From positions 1 through 5,351 of the forward strand of contig USTA01000069.1 of the NCBI GenBank assembly GCA_900557475.1: a stretch of 5,351 nt of DNA, read 5' to 3'. The position numbers and the translations under genes were made by a program. The stretch comes from an uncultured Clostridium sp. Its GTDB lineage: Bacteria > Bacillota > Clostridia > TANB77 > CAG-508. Below, one piece after another: positions 1-5,351 of this stretch; position 1 is the stretch's first letter, and each line of letters opens with the position of its first letter. The notes beneath the pieces are model-generated. The model saw nothing but the letters and a program-made list of their open reading frames with translations. It was not told the DNA's origin and made no database searches.

Positions 1-750
1 TATACATTTTACTTTAAATTCCTTTAATTCTGAGACTAAATTAAAACCGTATTGTACCTCTAATTCCACATAAATGTCAGGACCATTTTCTGTTTTGTTT
101 ACTCTTACTCTAAGAACATCTGTTATGGAATCAGTCTTTAATGCAATGTATTCTATTATTTGTCTAAATACTGTATCTGATATAGTGAAGTTTCCCATAT
201 AGCTAAATGTTGGCCTTATTATTGACTTTTCTGATATATATGGTTCATTACCACTACGGCTTTTGAAAATTTGAAGAGGGTCTAAAAGGTATCCTGAAAA
301 GTCCTTTTTTATTTCAAATGTAGGAACTGGAATAACATGCTTTCCTTCTGTTACTCTTACCCTTCTTGCATTATTTATCTCTTCTTCTGTTGCAACATCT
401 GTAATATATATTGTCTTTTCTATTTTAGGAAGCTCCAAATTATTTGCAATTTCTTCTACCATCTTATCTGAAGTTCCTAAAATTAATATTGACTTTGGTT
501 TTAGTTTATTTATAGCCTTAATCATTTCTTTTTTTTGGTCATCATTTTTAAATAGAGCTCTTTTAACTGTTTCAATTTTAGTTGGTGCCTTTTTAGCAGA
601 GCTACCAGCAACTATATCATTATTTCTTACCAAGATTCCATCATCAATTATATATTTAATATCATATTCTCCTGCCACCATTTGAGCTCTATAACTTTTT
701 CCAGTTCCTGATGGCCCAACAAAAGCATAAACTTTTATGTCCTTTTTCAT
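1..750 (-). CDS. P-loop NTPase fused to an Asp23/Gls24-type domain (partial, C-terminus outside window)
   Basis: Reading in from the ATG at 748-750 gives 250 uninterrupted codons to the window edge, so the stop lies outside. A Walker A motif, GPSGTGKS, occupies residues 12-19, straight after a first beta strand (KVYAFV). A second strand ends in an Asp-Asp pair (IIDD, D36-D37) and a third reads SILILGTSD (88-95). A linker contains HVIPVPTFEIKKD (138-150) and DPLQIF (157-162). From about residue 180 (SYMGNFTISD) to the edge the pattern fits the Asp23/Gls24 (DUF322) family: an ISDxVxxxI helix, then alternating strands (VLRVRV, IYVELEVQYG). That family includes cell-envelope stress and membrane-anchoring proteins of Gram-positive bacteria. 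There is no signal peptide or membrane segment, so it is probably cytoplasmic. It starts 17 bp after the GT39 gene behind an AAGGAAGG ribosome binding site, so it is probably co-transcribed. Nucleotide binding is well supported; the substrate and role are unknown. Confidence 0.8.
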   Translation of the reverse strand, partial: MKKDIKVYAFVGPSGTGKSYRAQMVAGEYDIKYIIDDGILVRNNDIVAGSSAKKAPTKIETVKRALFKNDDQKKEMIKAINKLKPKSILILGTSDKMVEEIANNLELPKIEKTIYITDVATEEEINNARRVRVTEGKHVIPVPTFEIKKDFSGYLLDPLQIFKSRSGNEPYISEKSIIRPTFSYMGNFTISDTVFRQIIEYIALKTDSITDVLRVRVNKTENGPDIYVELEVQYGFNLVSELKEFKVKCI

Positions 751-755
751 TTTTA

Positions 756-763
756 CCTTCCTT
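756..763 (-). promoter_or_regulatory. Ribosome binding site of the P-loop/Asp23 gene
   Basis: The minus strand reads AAGGAAGG, then five bases (TAAAA), then the ATG at 750. It fills most of the 17-bp gap after the GT39 stop codon. It fixes the start of the P-loop protein directly before its first beta strand and suggests expression as part of the upstream transcript. Confidence 0.7.
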
Positions 764-767
764 TTTC

Positions 768-2297
768 TTATTTTTGAATTAGACTTATGCTATAATTATA
801 ATTTTTATACCTAACATTATATTCTTCATTATTTATAATTTTTATTTGTTCTTTAAATTCATTTTCAATATTGTCTTTTAAGTTGTTGCCTATACTAGTA
901 ATTACCCATATATTTCCTTCAAATTCTTTTAAAAAGTCAAAATCATAAACCGTCTTTCCATAAGTTTCATATGCTTTTTCTATATTCCAATTCTCTTCAT
1001 TCAAAAAATAAACTTCATTGTTTTGGAAATATGATGCCATTGTCAGTCCATATATGCTATTTGTTACAATTATATCTTGATTATTAATATTTTCTTTGAT
1101 AAATTCATAGGGTTTTATGTTTGAACTATCATAATTCTCCTGCAATATTCCTACATTTTCTATAATTGAAAACACAAGTATTATAGTGCATACTATTCCA
1201 ACTCTAATTCTATTTTTATCCTTTGCTAGCAAATATGCAAAAGCAAATAGTAAAAGTCCTGTTATTGTTAGTAAATATCGTGGATACAATATCTTAACAA
1301 ATATAGATATAATTGCTGTTATTAAAATTGTAGTGATATATATTCCAAATGCTATGTATACTGGCTTAGCATCTTTTCTATTTTTTATTAATCTATAAAT
1401 ATTATATGTTACTAATACTCCTATAAATATATATGCTAGTTCTTTTATAAGATAAGTTCTATCAGGCAAATTTCCTGTAAATTGAAAATCTAATAATTCA
1501 AGTACATTTGCTGTTGGTATCCAGAATCCTTGTTTTACTGTCTTAAACTGATTAAGAACTACTCCTATCCATGGCAAAAATATTAATATTTGAATTATTG
1601 AAGAAATTACACTATATTTTAAATTTTTACTATATTTAATGTATTTTACTTCATAATTTCTTTGTCTTATATTATTTACTGCAAAATATATAAATAATCC
1701 AATGTTAATAATTGTTGCGGCTAAAGTCCCATAATAATGTGTATATGCACTAGCTAAACTAAATATAGAAAAAATAATCCAATTTTTCTTACTTACACCA
1801 CTTCTATAAATTCTATATGCGTAAATTGACATTAAACTTACAAATAAAAGCTCCCATGTATACATTCTTATTTCACTGGCATAAATCAATGTAACTGGCA
1901 TAAATAACACTAAAAACGAAAATGCAAATCCGACTTTTTCTCCAAAGTCCTTTTTTATATGGCTAAATCCTAAAATAGCTAAAATTATTAAAGGCATTGC
2001 AGAAAATAGTCTATATGCCAATATACTATTTCCAGTTAGAAGTCCTACTACTTTTAACATAAAATAATATAAAACGGGATGAACATCTGTGCTTCCAATT
2101 CTCCAAATGTCTGCAAATGAATTTTTTGCCATAGATACAGAGTAACTTTCATCAAACCACAAATTTGTGTGGAATGATGAAAGTAATACAAAAATGCTAC
2201 CTAAAACGATTAGTGTTATATGTATATATTTTGTTATATTTTTCTCTTTTACCTTTATCATTTGTGTGTTTTTGTTACCTCTCATATCAGTTTTCAC
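768..2297 (-). CDS. GT39-like (GT-C fold) multi-membrane-spanning glycosyltransferase
   Basis: This 509-residue integral membrane protein resembles the dolichyl-phosphate-mannose-protein mannosyltransferase/ArnT group, which moves a sugar from a polyprenyl-phosphate carrier to an acceptor outside the membrane. After a first membrane helix (about 24-43) comes LWFDE (46-50); its Asp-Glu is the expected catalytic/metal site in the first outer loop of GT-C enzymes. Next are TDVHPVLYYF (70-79), SEIRMYTWE (141-149), THYYG (186-190) and YPRYLL (338-343), all typical of the family. About 10-11 hydrophobic helices run to about residue 381. A roughly 120-residue soluble tail follows (alternating strands and helices, including DIIVTNSIYG and NIWVITSIGN), probably extracytoplasmic. 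The start is a GTG with a weak, distant AAAGG; ATG codons 5 and 13 are alternatives, and the Lys-rich N-terminus does not decide. The gene lies 62 bp after the GT2 gene and 17 bp before the P-loop gene. Donor and acceptor cannot be told from sequence. Confidence 0.85.
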   Translation of the reverse strand: MKTDMRGNKNTQMIKVKEKNITKYIHITLIVLGSIFVLLSSFHTNLWFDESYSVSMAKNSFADIWRIGSTDVHPVLYYFMLKVVGLLTGNSILAYRLFSAMPLIILAILGFSHIKKDFGEKVGFAFSFLVLFMPVTLIYASEIRMYTWELLFVSLMSIYAYRIYRSGVSKKNWIIFSIFSLASAYTHYYGTLAATIINIGLFIYFAVNNIRQRNYEVKYIKYSKNLKYSVISSIIQILIFLPWIGVVLNQFKTVKQGFWIPTANVLELLDFQFTGNLPDRTYLIKELAYIFIGVLVTYNIYRLIKNRKDAKPVYIAFGIYITTILITAIISIFVKILYPRYLLTITGLLLFAFAYLLAKDKNRIRVGIVCTIILVFSIIENVGILQENYDSSNIKPYEFIKENINNQDIIVTNSIYGLTMASYFQNNEVYFLNEENWNIEKAYETYGKTVYDFDFLKEFEGNIWVITSIGNNLKDNIENEFKEQIKIINNEEYNVRYKNYNYSISLIQK

Positions 2298-2359
2298 AAT
2301 AGAAAATACCTTTCACGTCTTTATATTTTCCATCTTTTGTTTTGAATTCTATTTACAAT

Positions 2360-3595
2360 TTACATTTCATTTATTTTTACATCTCTACCATGTTCTATCT
2401 TTTCCCAAGTTGTATCCCTTTTAAATAAACATTTAAAGTTAATTACTATCCAAGAAGCTAAAAATAGTGGATACATAAGTAGTCCCTTCCACATCTTTTT
2501 TATTGGCTTTTTATCTATTGCCATTATTATAATAGCTGTAAGAATTGGAAGTAAAAATGTCGGAACTACATATCTAAGTAAATTTAATACAAAGTCTGCT
2601 GTTGTCATTGCATTTGATAAATAGCTTACTGCATTTAAAACTAATAATAATATTGTTATAACAAGCATAGGTGCTGTTCCTAAAATATATAATAAGCCAT
2701 CAAAATTCATAAGAGTTTTTTTAGTTCTTGCTGCTTTTGCTAATGGTTTTGTATATTCTTGCAAACATTGCATATGACCTATTGTCCATCTGGTTCTTTG
2801 AGACCAAGATGGTTTAAATGATACTGGTTGCTCATCATAAACAATAGCGTCTGTTGCCCATCCTAGTTTTTTTCCTTGAATTATTCTCTTTAATGAAAAC
2901 TCTATATCTTCGGTTAATGTATTTGTATCCCATCCTGTTGGTCTAATACTATCAAATTTAACCATAAAACCAGTTCCATTTATAAGTGGAGATAATCCTG
3001 CATTATATCTTGCTAGGTGGTAGAATCTATTCATTGTCCAATAAAATATAGCATATCCTGATGAAATCCAGCTATCAGTTGGATTTTTTATATCTCTATA
3101 TCCCTGTACTACTTCTTCTCCTTGGCATAGATGCTTATTCATTGCTTTTAAAAAGTTTTTATCTACAATGTTATCTGCATCAAATACGCAAAAAGCATCA
3201 TAATCCATTTTAGGATCTGCTAAAAGTGTATTTAAAAATAATCTAAGAGCATCCCCTTTTGTTTTCTTTGTAGGGTCTTCCTCATGTCTTTCAAATACTT
3301 TAACACCATAACTAATTGCTATTTCTTTTGTCCTATCTGTGCAGTTATCTGCTATAACACAGATATCATATTTGCTTTTAGGGTATGTTTGCTTTTGCAA
3401 ACTTTCTATTAAATTTGAAATAACAGCTTCTTCATTATGAGCTGGTATTATTGCTAAAAATTTATTATTCTTTTTCTCTAATTCTGGTTTGTCCTTTAAA
3501 GTAATAAATGAACATACACTTATTATTAATTGATATATCCAATAAATTGTTATTATCCAAATTAGGGCTTGTTGAATAAAGTACAAATATTGCAT
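2360..3595 (-). CDS. Membrane GT2 family glycosyltransferase (EpsO-like, QxxRW type)
   Basis: This 411-residue protein has one N-terminal membrane segment (about 8-31), a cytoplasmic GT-A domain (about 45-280) and about three C-terminal membrane segments (about 301-323, 335-358, 371-387). The family uses nucleotide-sugar donors. Motifs in order are IPAHNEE (50-56), ADNCTD (82-87), TKGDAL (112-117), FDADN (138-142) with the metal-binding DxD, GTGF (207-210), LTEDIEFSL (227-235) with the probable catalytic Asp230, and QRTRW (266-270), the QxxRW signature of processive or cellulose/chitin-synthase-like enzymes. The IPAHNEE/ADNCTD/LTED set recalls the EpsO-like exopolysaccharide branch; this is from memory, not a search. 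The length is normal and no key residue is missing. The ATG at 3593-3595 follows AGGAGG with nine bases of spacing. It is probably the first gene of a three-gene envelope-glycan operon. Polymer, glycolipid or teichoic-acid-like product cannot be resolved. Confidence 0.9.
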   Translation of the reverse strand: MQYLYFIQQALIWIITIYWIYQLIISVCSFITLKDKPELEKKNNKFLAIIPAHNEEAVISNLIESLQKQTYPKSKYDICVIADNCTDRTKEIAISYGVKVFERHEEDPTKKTKGDALRLFLNTLLADPKMDYDAFCVFDADNIVDKNFLKAMNKHLCQGEEVVQGYRDIKNPTDSWISSGYAIFYWTMNRFYHLARYNAGLSPLINGTGFMVKFDSIRPTGWDTNTLTEDIEFSLKRIIQGKKLGWATDAIVYDEQPVSFKPSWSQRTRWTIGHMQCLQEYTKPLAKAARTKKTLMNFDGLLYILGTAPMLVITILLLVLNAVSYLSNAMTTADFVLNLLRYVVPTFLLPILTAIIIMAIDKKPIKKMWKGLLMYPLFLASWIVINFKCLFKRDTTWEKIEHGRDVKINEM

Positions 3596-3604
3596 TTATT
3601 ATAT

Positions 3605-3610
3605 CCTCCT
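3605..3610 (-). promoter_or_regulatory. Shine-Dalgarno sequence of the GT2 gene
   Basis: The minus strand carries a perfect AGGAGG, nine bases (ATATAATAA) before the ATG at 3595. It is the best ribosome binding site in the window. It settles the GT2 start and points to efficient translation of the first operon gene, in contrast to the weak site of the following GT39 gene. Confidence 0.85.
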
Positions 3611-3623
3611 AAATTCTTTTGCA

Positions 3624-3637
3624 AGCATTAATATGCT
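3624..3637 (-). other. Short inverted repeat in the GT2 leader
   Basis: AGCAT and ATGCT flank a four-base loop (minus strand AGCAT-ATTA-ATGCT). The repeat lies a few bases after the expected transcription start (about 3641) and 14 bp before the Shine-Dalgarno sequence. A five-bp stem is weak as RNA structure, but an operator half-site pair at this position could block initiation. It may equally be chance in A+T-rich DNA. Confidence 0.3.
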
Positions 3638-3647
3638 AAACAATTAT

Positions 3648-3676
3648 ATTATACTACAAAAAAAAATATTTTACAA
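3648..3676 (-). promoter_or_regulatory. Probable sigma-A promoter of the GT2-GT39-P-loop operon
   Basis: On the minus strand TTGTAA (3676-3671, four of six matches to TTGACA) is followed by a 17-bp spacer and a perfect TATAAT (3653-3648). Transcription would start near 3641, giving a leader of about 45 nucleotides before the GT2 ATG. The spacer contains nine consecutive T residues (3666-3658). The region is A+T-rich, so -10-like hexamers are expected by chance. The optimal spacing, the perfect -10 and the position after the pnp terminator and ahead of a strong ribosome binding site support the call. Confidence 0.6.
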
Positions 3677-3689
3677 CTTTTTTTGACAC

Positions 3690-3712
3690 AAGTTTTAGCT
3701 ATGCTTAAAGTT
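3690..3712. promoter_or_regulatory. Imperfect dyad upstream of the promoter
   Basis: Plus-strand arms AAGTTTTAGC (3690-3699) and GCTTAAAGTT (3703-3712) are inverted repeats matching at eight of ten positions around a three-base centre (TAT). The dyad ends 13 bp upstream of the -35 hexamer, where an activator or repressor could bind. No known regulator consensus was recognised, so the role is a guess. Confidence 0.3.
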
Positions 3713-3736
3713 TTATAGAATATTATTTTTGCACTG

Positions 3737-3776
3737 AAAAAAGCATATAATATTTCTAAAAATATTATATGCTTTT
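3737..3776 (-). terminator. Probable intrinsic terminator after pnp
   Basis: A perfect 17-bp inverted repeat (3739-3755 and 3760-3776) with a four-base loop begins 10 bp after the pnp stop codon. In the minus-strand transcript the 3' arm ends in UUUU and runs on into UU, giving a six-U run of which four pair with the A's of the 5' arm. Only two of the 17 pairs are G-C, so the stem is long but soft. The symmetry could also serve plus-strand transcripts, but no plus-strand gene is nearby. It most likely separates pnp from the following glycosyltransferase operon. Confidence 0.7.
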
Positions 3777-3786
3777 CTATTTCATA

Positions 3787-5351
3787 CTATGAATTTAAAG
3801 TTTCTAAATCACGCATATTTAATGATATCTTTCCTTGTCCATCTATATCTGTAACTTTTACTTTTACTACGTCTCCAACGGCAAGCACATCTTCTACGTT
3901 TTGAATTCTTTTACTTGAAATTTTTGAAATGTGAAGAAGCCCCTCTTTGCCTCCTCCTAAATCTATAAAAGCTCCAAATTGTGCTATTTTAGTTACTGTA
4001 CCTTCATAGATTTTTCCAACTTCTATTTCTCTTACAATATTTTCTATTATTTCTAATGCTCTATTTGCACTTTCTGTGCTTTCTGAGTATATATTAACTC
4101 TACCATTATCTTCTATATCAATTTTTACACCAGTTTCTTCAATTATTTTATTAATTGTTTTTCCGCCAGTTCCTATTACATCCTTTATTTTGTCTACATT
4201 TATTTTTGTAGAAACTATTTTTGGAGCATATTTAGAAAGTTCAGCTCTTGGCTCTTCAATTGCCTTTAAAATAATTTCATCTATGATATAATCTCTTGCT
4301 ATTTTTGTTCTCTCAAAAGCTTGTCTAATTATTTCATAACTTAATCCATCGATTTTTATATCTACTTGAATTGCAGTTATTCCTTCTTTAGTTCCACCTA
4401 CTTTAAAGTCCATATCTCCAAAGAAGTCTTCAATATCTTGAATATCTGTAAGTACAATATAGTTTTCTGGATTTTCCGGATCAGTAATTAATCCAGCTGA
4501 GATTCCTGCTACTGGTCTTTTTATTGGAACTCCTGCATCCATTAGTGCAAGTGTACTTCCACATATACTTGCTTGTGATGTAGAACCATTTGATTCTAAA
4601 ACTTCTGATACCACTCTTATTGTATATGGGAATTCATCTTCTGAAGGAATTACAGGAACTAGTGCTTTTTCTGCTAAGGCTCCATGTCCTATTTCTCTTC
4701 TTCCAGGACCTTTTGATGGCCTTGCCTCTCCTACACTATATGAAGGGAAATTATATTGGTGCATATATCTTTTCTCTGTTTCAGTGTCTAAGCCATCTAG
4801 TATTTGTTCATCAGCTTTTGTTCCCAATGTTGCAATTGAAAGAACTTGAGTTTGTCCTCTTGAAAATAATGCACTTCCATGTGTTCTAGGTAAAAGCCCT
4901 ACTTCTCCATAAAGTGGTCTTACTTCATCAATTTTCCTTCCATCTGGTCTTTTATGTTCTTTTAATATCATCTTTCTAACACATGATTTTTCTAGGTCAT
5001 GCACAGCTGCATCGATATCAAATGCGTGTTCTTCTTCAGCTTTTTCTCCAAACATTTCTATCGCCAAGTTCTTAATTTCTTCTGCTATTTTGTCTACATT
5101 GTTGTTTCTTATTTCTTTATCTGTTTCTTGTACTCCTTCATACATTGCTGTTTCAAATTTTTCGCAAACAGATTGATAGAATTCTGAATCTACTGAAAAA
5201 GATTTATATTCAAATTTTGGTTTTCCAATTTCAGCTTTAATTTCTGAAATAAATTTGCATAGTTTTTTTATTTCAATATGTGCCTTTTCTATTGCTTCTA
5301 ACATTATGTCATTTGGTATTTCATCTGCACCAGCCTCTATCATTGTAATTT
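3787..5351 (-). CDS. pnp: Polyribonucleotide nucleotidyltransferase (PNPase), partial, N-terminus outside window
   Basis: PNPase degrades RNA 3'-to-5' by phosphorolysis, releasing nucleoside diphosphates, and acts as a trimer in mRNA turnover. About 520 codons are present, ending at TAG. The family is about 700 residues, so roughly 180 N-terminal residues are missing. The ATG at 5343 is internal: MIEAGADE is the conserved end of the first RNase PH domain and the frame stays open to the window edge (Ile-Thr just before). Counting from that Met, a helical domain (about 10-125) is followed by the second RNase PH domain (about 133-365), with GRKIDEVRPL, SRGQTQ, GPGRREIGHGALAE, ESNGSTSQASICG and DFFGDMDFK. 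D306, D312 and K314 match the metal/catalytic Asp-Asp-Lys set of E. coli PNPase. A KH domain (about 376-435, loop GTGG at 391-394) and an S1 domain (about 444-512) finish the protein. Architecture and active site look intact. The gene belongs to the preceding transcription unit. Confidence 0.97.
   Translation of the reverse strand, partial: ITMIEAGADEIPNDIMLEAIEKAHIEIKKLCKFISEIKAEIGKPKFEYKSFSVDSEFYQSVCEKFETAMYEGVQETDKEIRNNNVDKIAEEIKNLAIEMFGEKAEEEHAFDIDAAVHDLEKSCVRKMILKEHKRPDGRKIDEVRPLYGEVGLLPRTHGSALFSRGQTQVLSIATLGTKADEQILDGLDTETEKRYMHQYNFPSYSVGEARPSKGPGRREIGHGALAEKALVPVIPSEDEFPYTIRVVSEVLESNGSTSQASICGSTLALMDAGVPIKRPVAGISAGLITDPENPENYIVLTDIQDIEDFFGDMDFKVGGTKEGITAIQVDIKIDGLSYEIIRQAFERTKIARDYIIDEIILKAIEEPRAELSKYAPKIVSTKINVDKIKDVIGTGGKTINKIIEETGVKIDIEDNGRVNIYSESTESANRALEIIENIVREIEVGKIYEGTVTKIAQFGAFIDLGGGKEGLLHISKISSKRIQNVEDVLAVGDVVKVKVTDIDGQGKISLNMRDLETLNS

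Noticed and set aside
529..536. Run of eight A residues (minus strand) in the P-loop gene, as a slippage or frameshift site
   Set aside because: It encodes Gln-Lys-Lys in a frame that continues cleanly on both sides, and such runs are common in A+T-rich coding DNA.
1186..1398. Plus-strand open frames opposite the GT39, GT2 and pnp genes (also at 2167-2424, 4076-4291, 4590-4889 and 4999-5187)
   Set aside because: They lie antisense to well-supported genes, are biased to Phe/Leu/Ile as expected from the complement of A-rich coding strands, and contain no domain motif.
2313..2333. Tiny upstream ORF (ATG, six codons, TGA) before the GT39 gene
   Set aside because: It has no Shine-Dalgarno sequence and no recognisable leader-peptide pattern; a frame this short is expected by chance.
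2298..2359. Separate promoter or terminator between the GT2 and GT39 genes
   Set aside because: No TATAAT-like hexamer with a spaced -35 and no hairpin with a U-run is visible in these 62 bases; co-transcription is the simpler reading.
3683..3688. Perfect TTGACA on the plus strand as a promoter -35
   Set aside because: No good -10 lies 16-18 bp downstream (only TTAAAG-like sequence; TATAGA is about 25 bp away), and there is no plus-strand gene to serve.
5341..5343. ATG as the start of a 518-residue protein
   Set aside because: It is an internal Met of PNPase. The frame stays open to the window edge, and the sequence starts at the conserved end of the first RNase PH domain, so the true start is upstream of the window.

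Overview
The window is A+T-rich chromosomal DNA from a low-GC Gram-positive bacterium, most likely a member of the Clostridia. This rests on codon use dominated by A/T-ending codons, AGGAGG-type ribosome binding sites, a Clostridia-like PNPase, and an Asp23/Gls24-type domain. TGG encodes Trp and TGA never appears inside a gene, so the standard bacterial code applies. No rRNA, tRNA, CRISPR array, insertion sequence or prophage gene was seen. The species cannot be named from the sequence.

All four genes lie on the minus strand, so transcription runs from the high-coordinate end to the low end. (1) 3787-5351: the 3' three quarters of pnp, polynucleotide phosphorylase; its start lies outside the window. 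(2) 3596-3786: an intergenic region with a perfect 17-bp A/T-rich hairpin just after pnp (probable terminator), an imperfect dyad, a good sigma-A-type promoter whose -35/-10 spacer contains a T9 tract, a small leader hairpin, and a strong Shine-Dalgarno sequence. (3) 2360-3595: a membrane GT2 glycosyltransferase of the EpsO/processive type. (4) 768-2297: a GT39-like multi-membrane-spanning GT-C glycosyltransferase. (5) 1-750: the N-terminal 250 residues of a P-loop NTPase joined to an Asp23/Gls24-type domain; its C-terminus lies outside the window.

Genes 3-5 are probably one operon driven by the promoter at 3648-3676. The gaps are 62 and 17 bp, with no terminator seen between them. pnp belongs to the preceding transcription unit. 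The operon reads as a cell-envelope module. The GT2 enzyme would build a glycan or glycolipid at the inner face of the membrane, the GT-C enzyme would transfer a lipid-linked sugar on the outer face, and the cytoplasmic P-loop/Asp23 protein may sense, anchor or regulate. This joint role is inferred from domain types and gene order only.

The points most worth a second look are the P-loop/Asp23 fusion, the HPr-kinase-like spacing of its P-loop and Asp-Asp pair, its placement in a glycosyltransferase operon, the unusual GT2 partner of the GT-C enzyme, and the T9 tract inside the promoter spacer. pnp itself looks ordinary.
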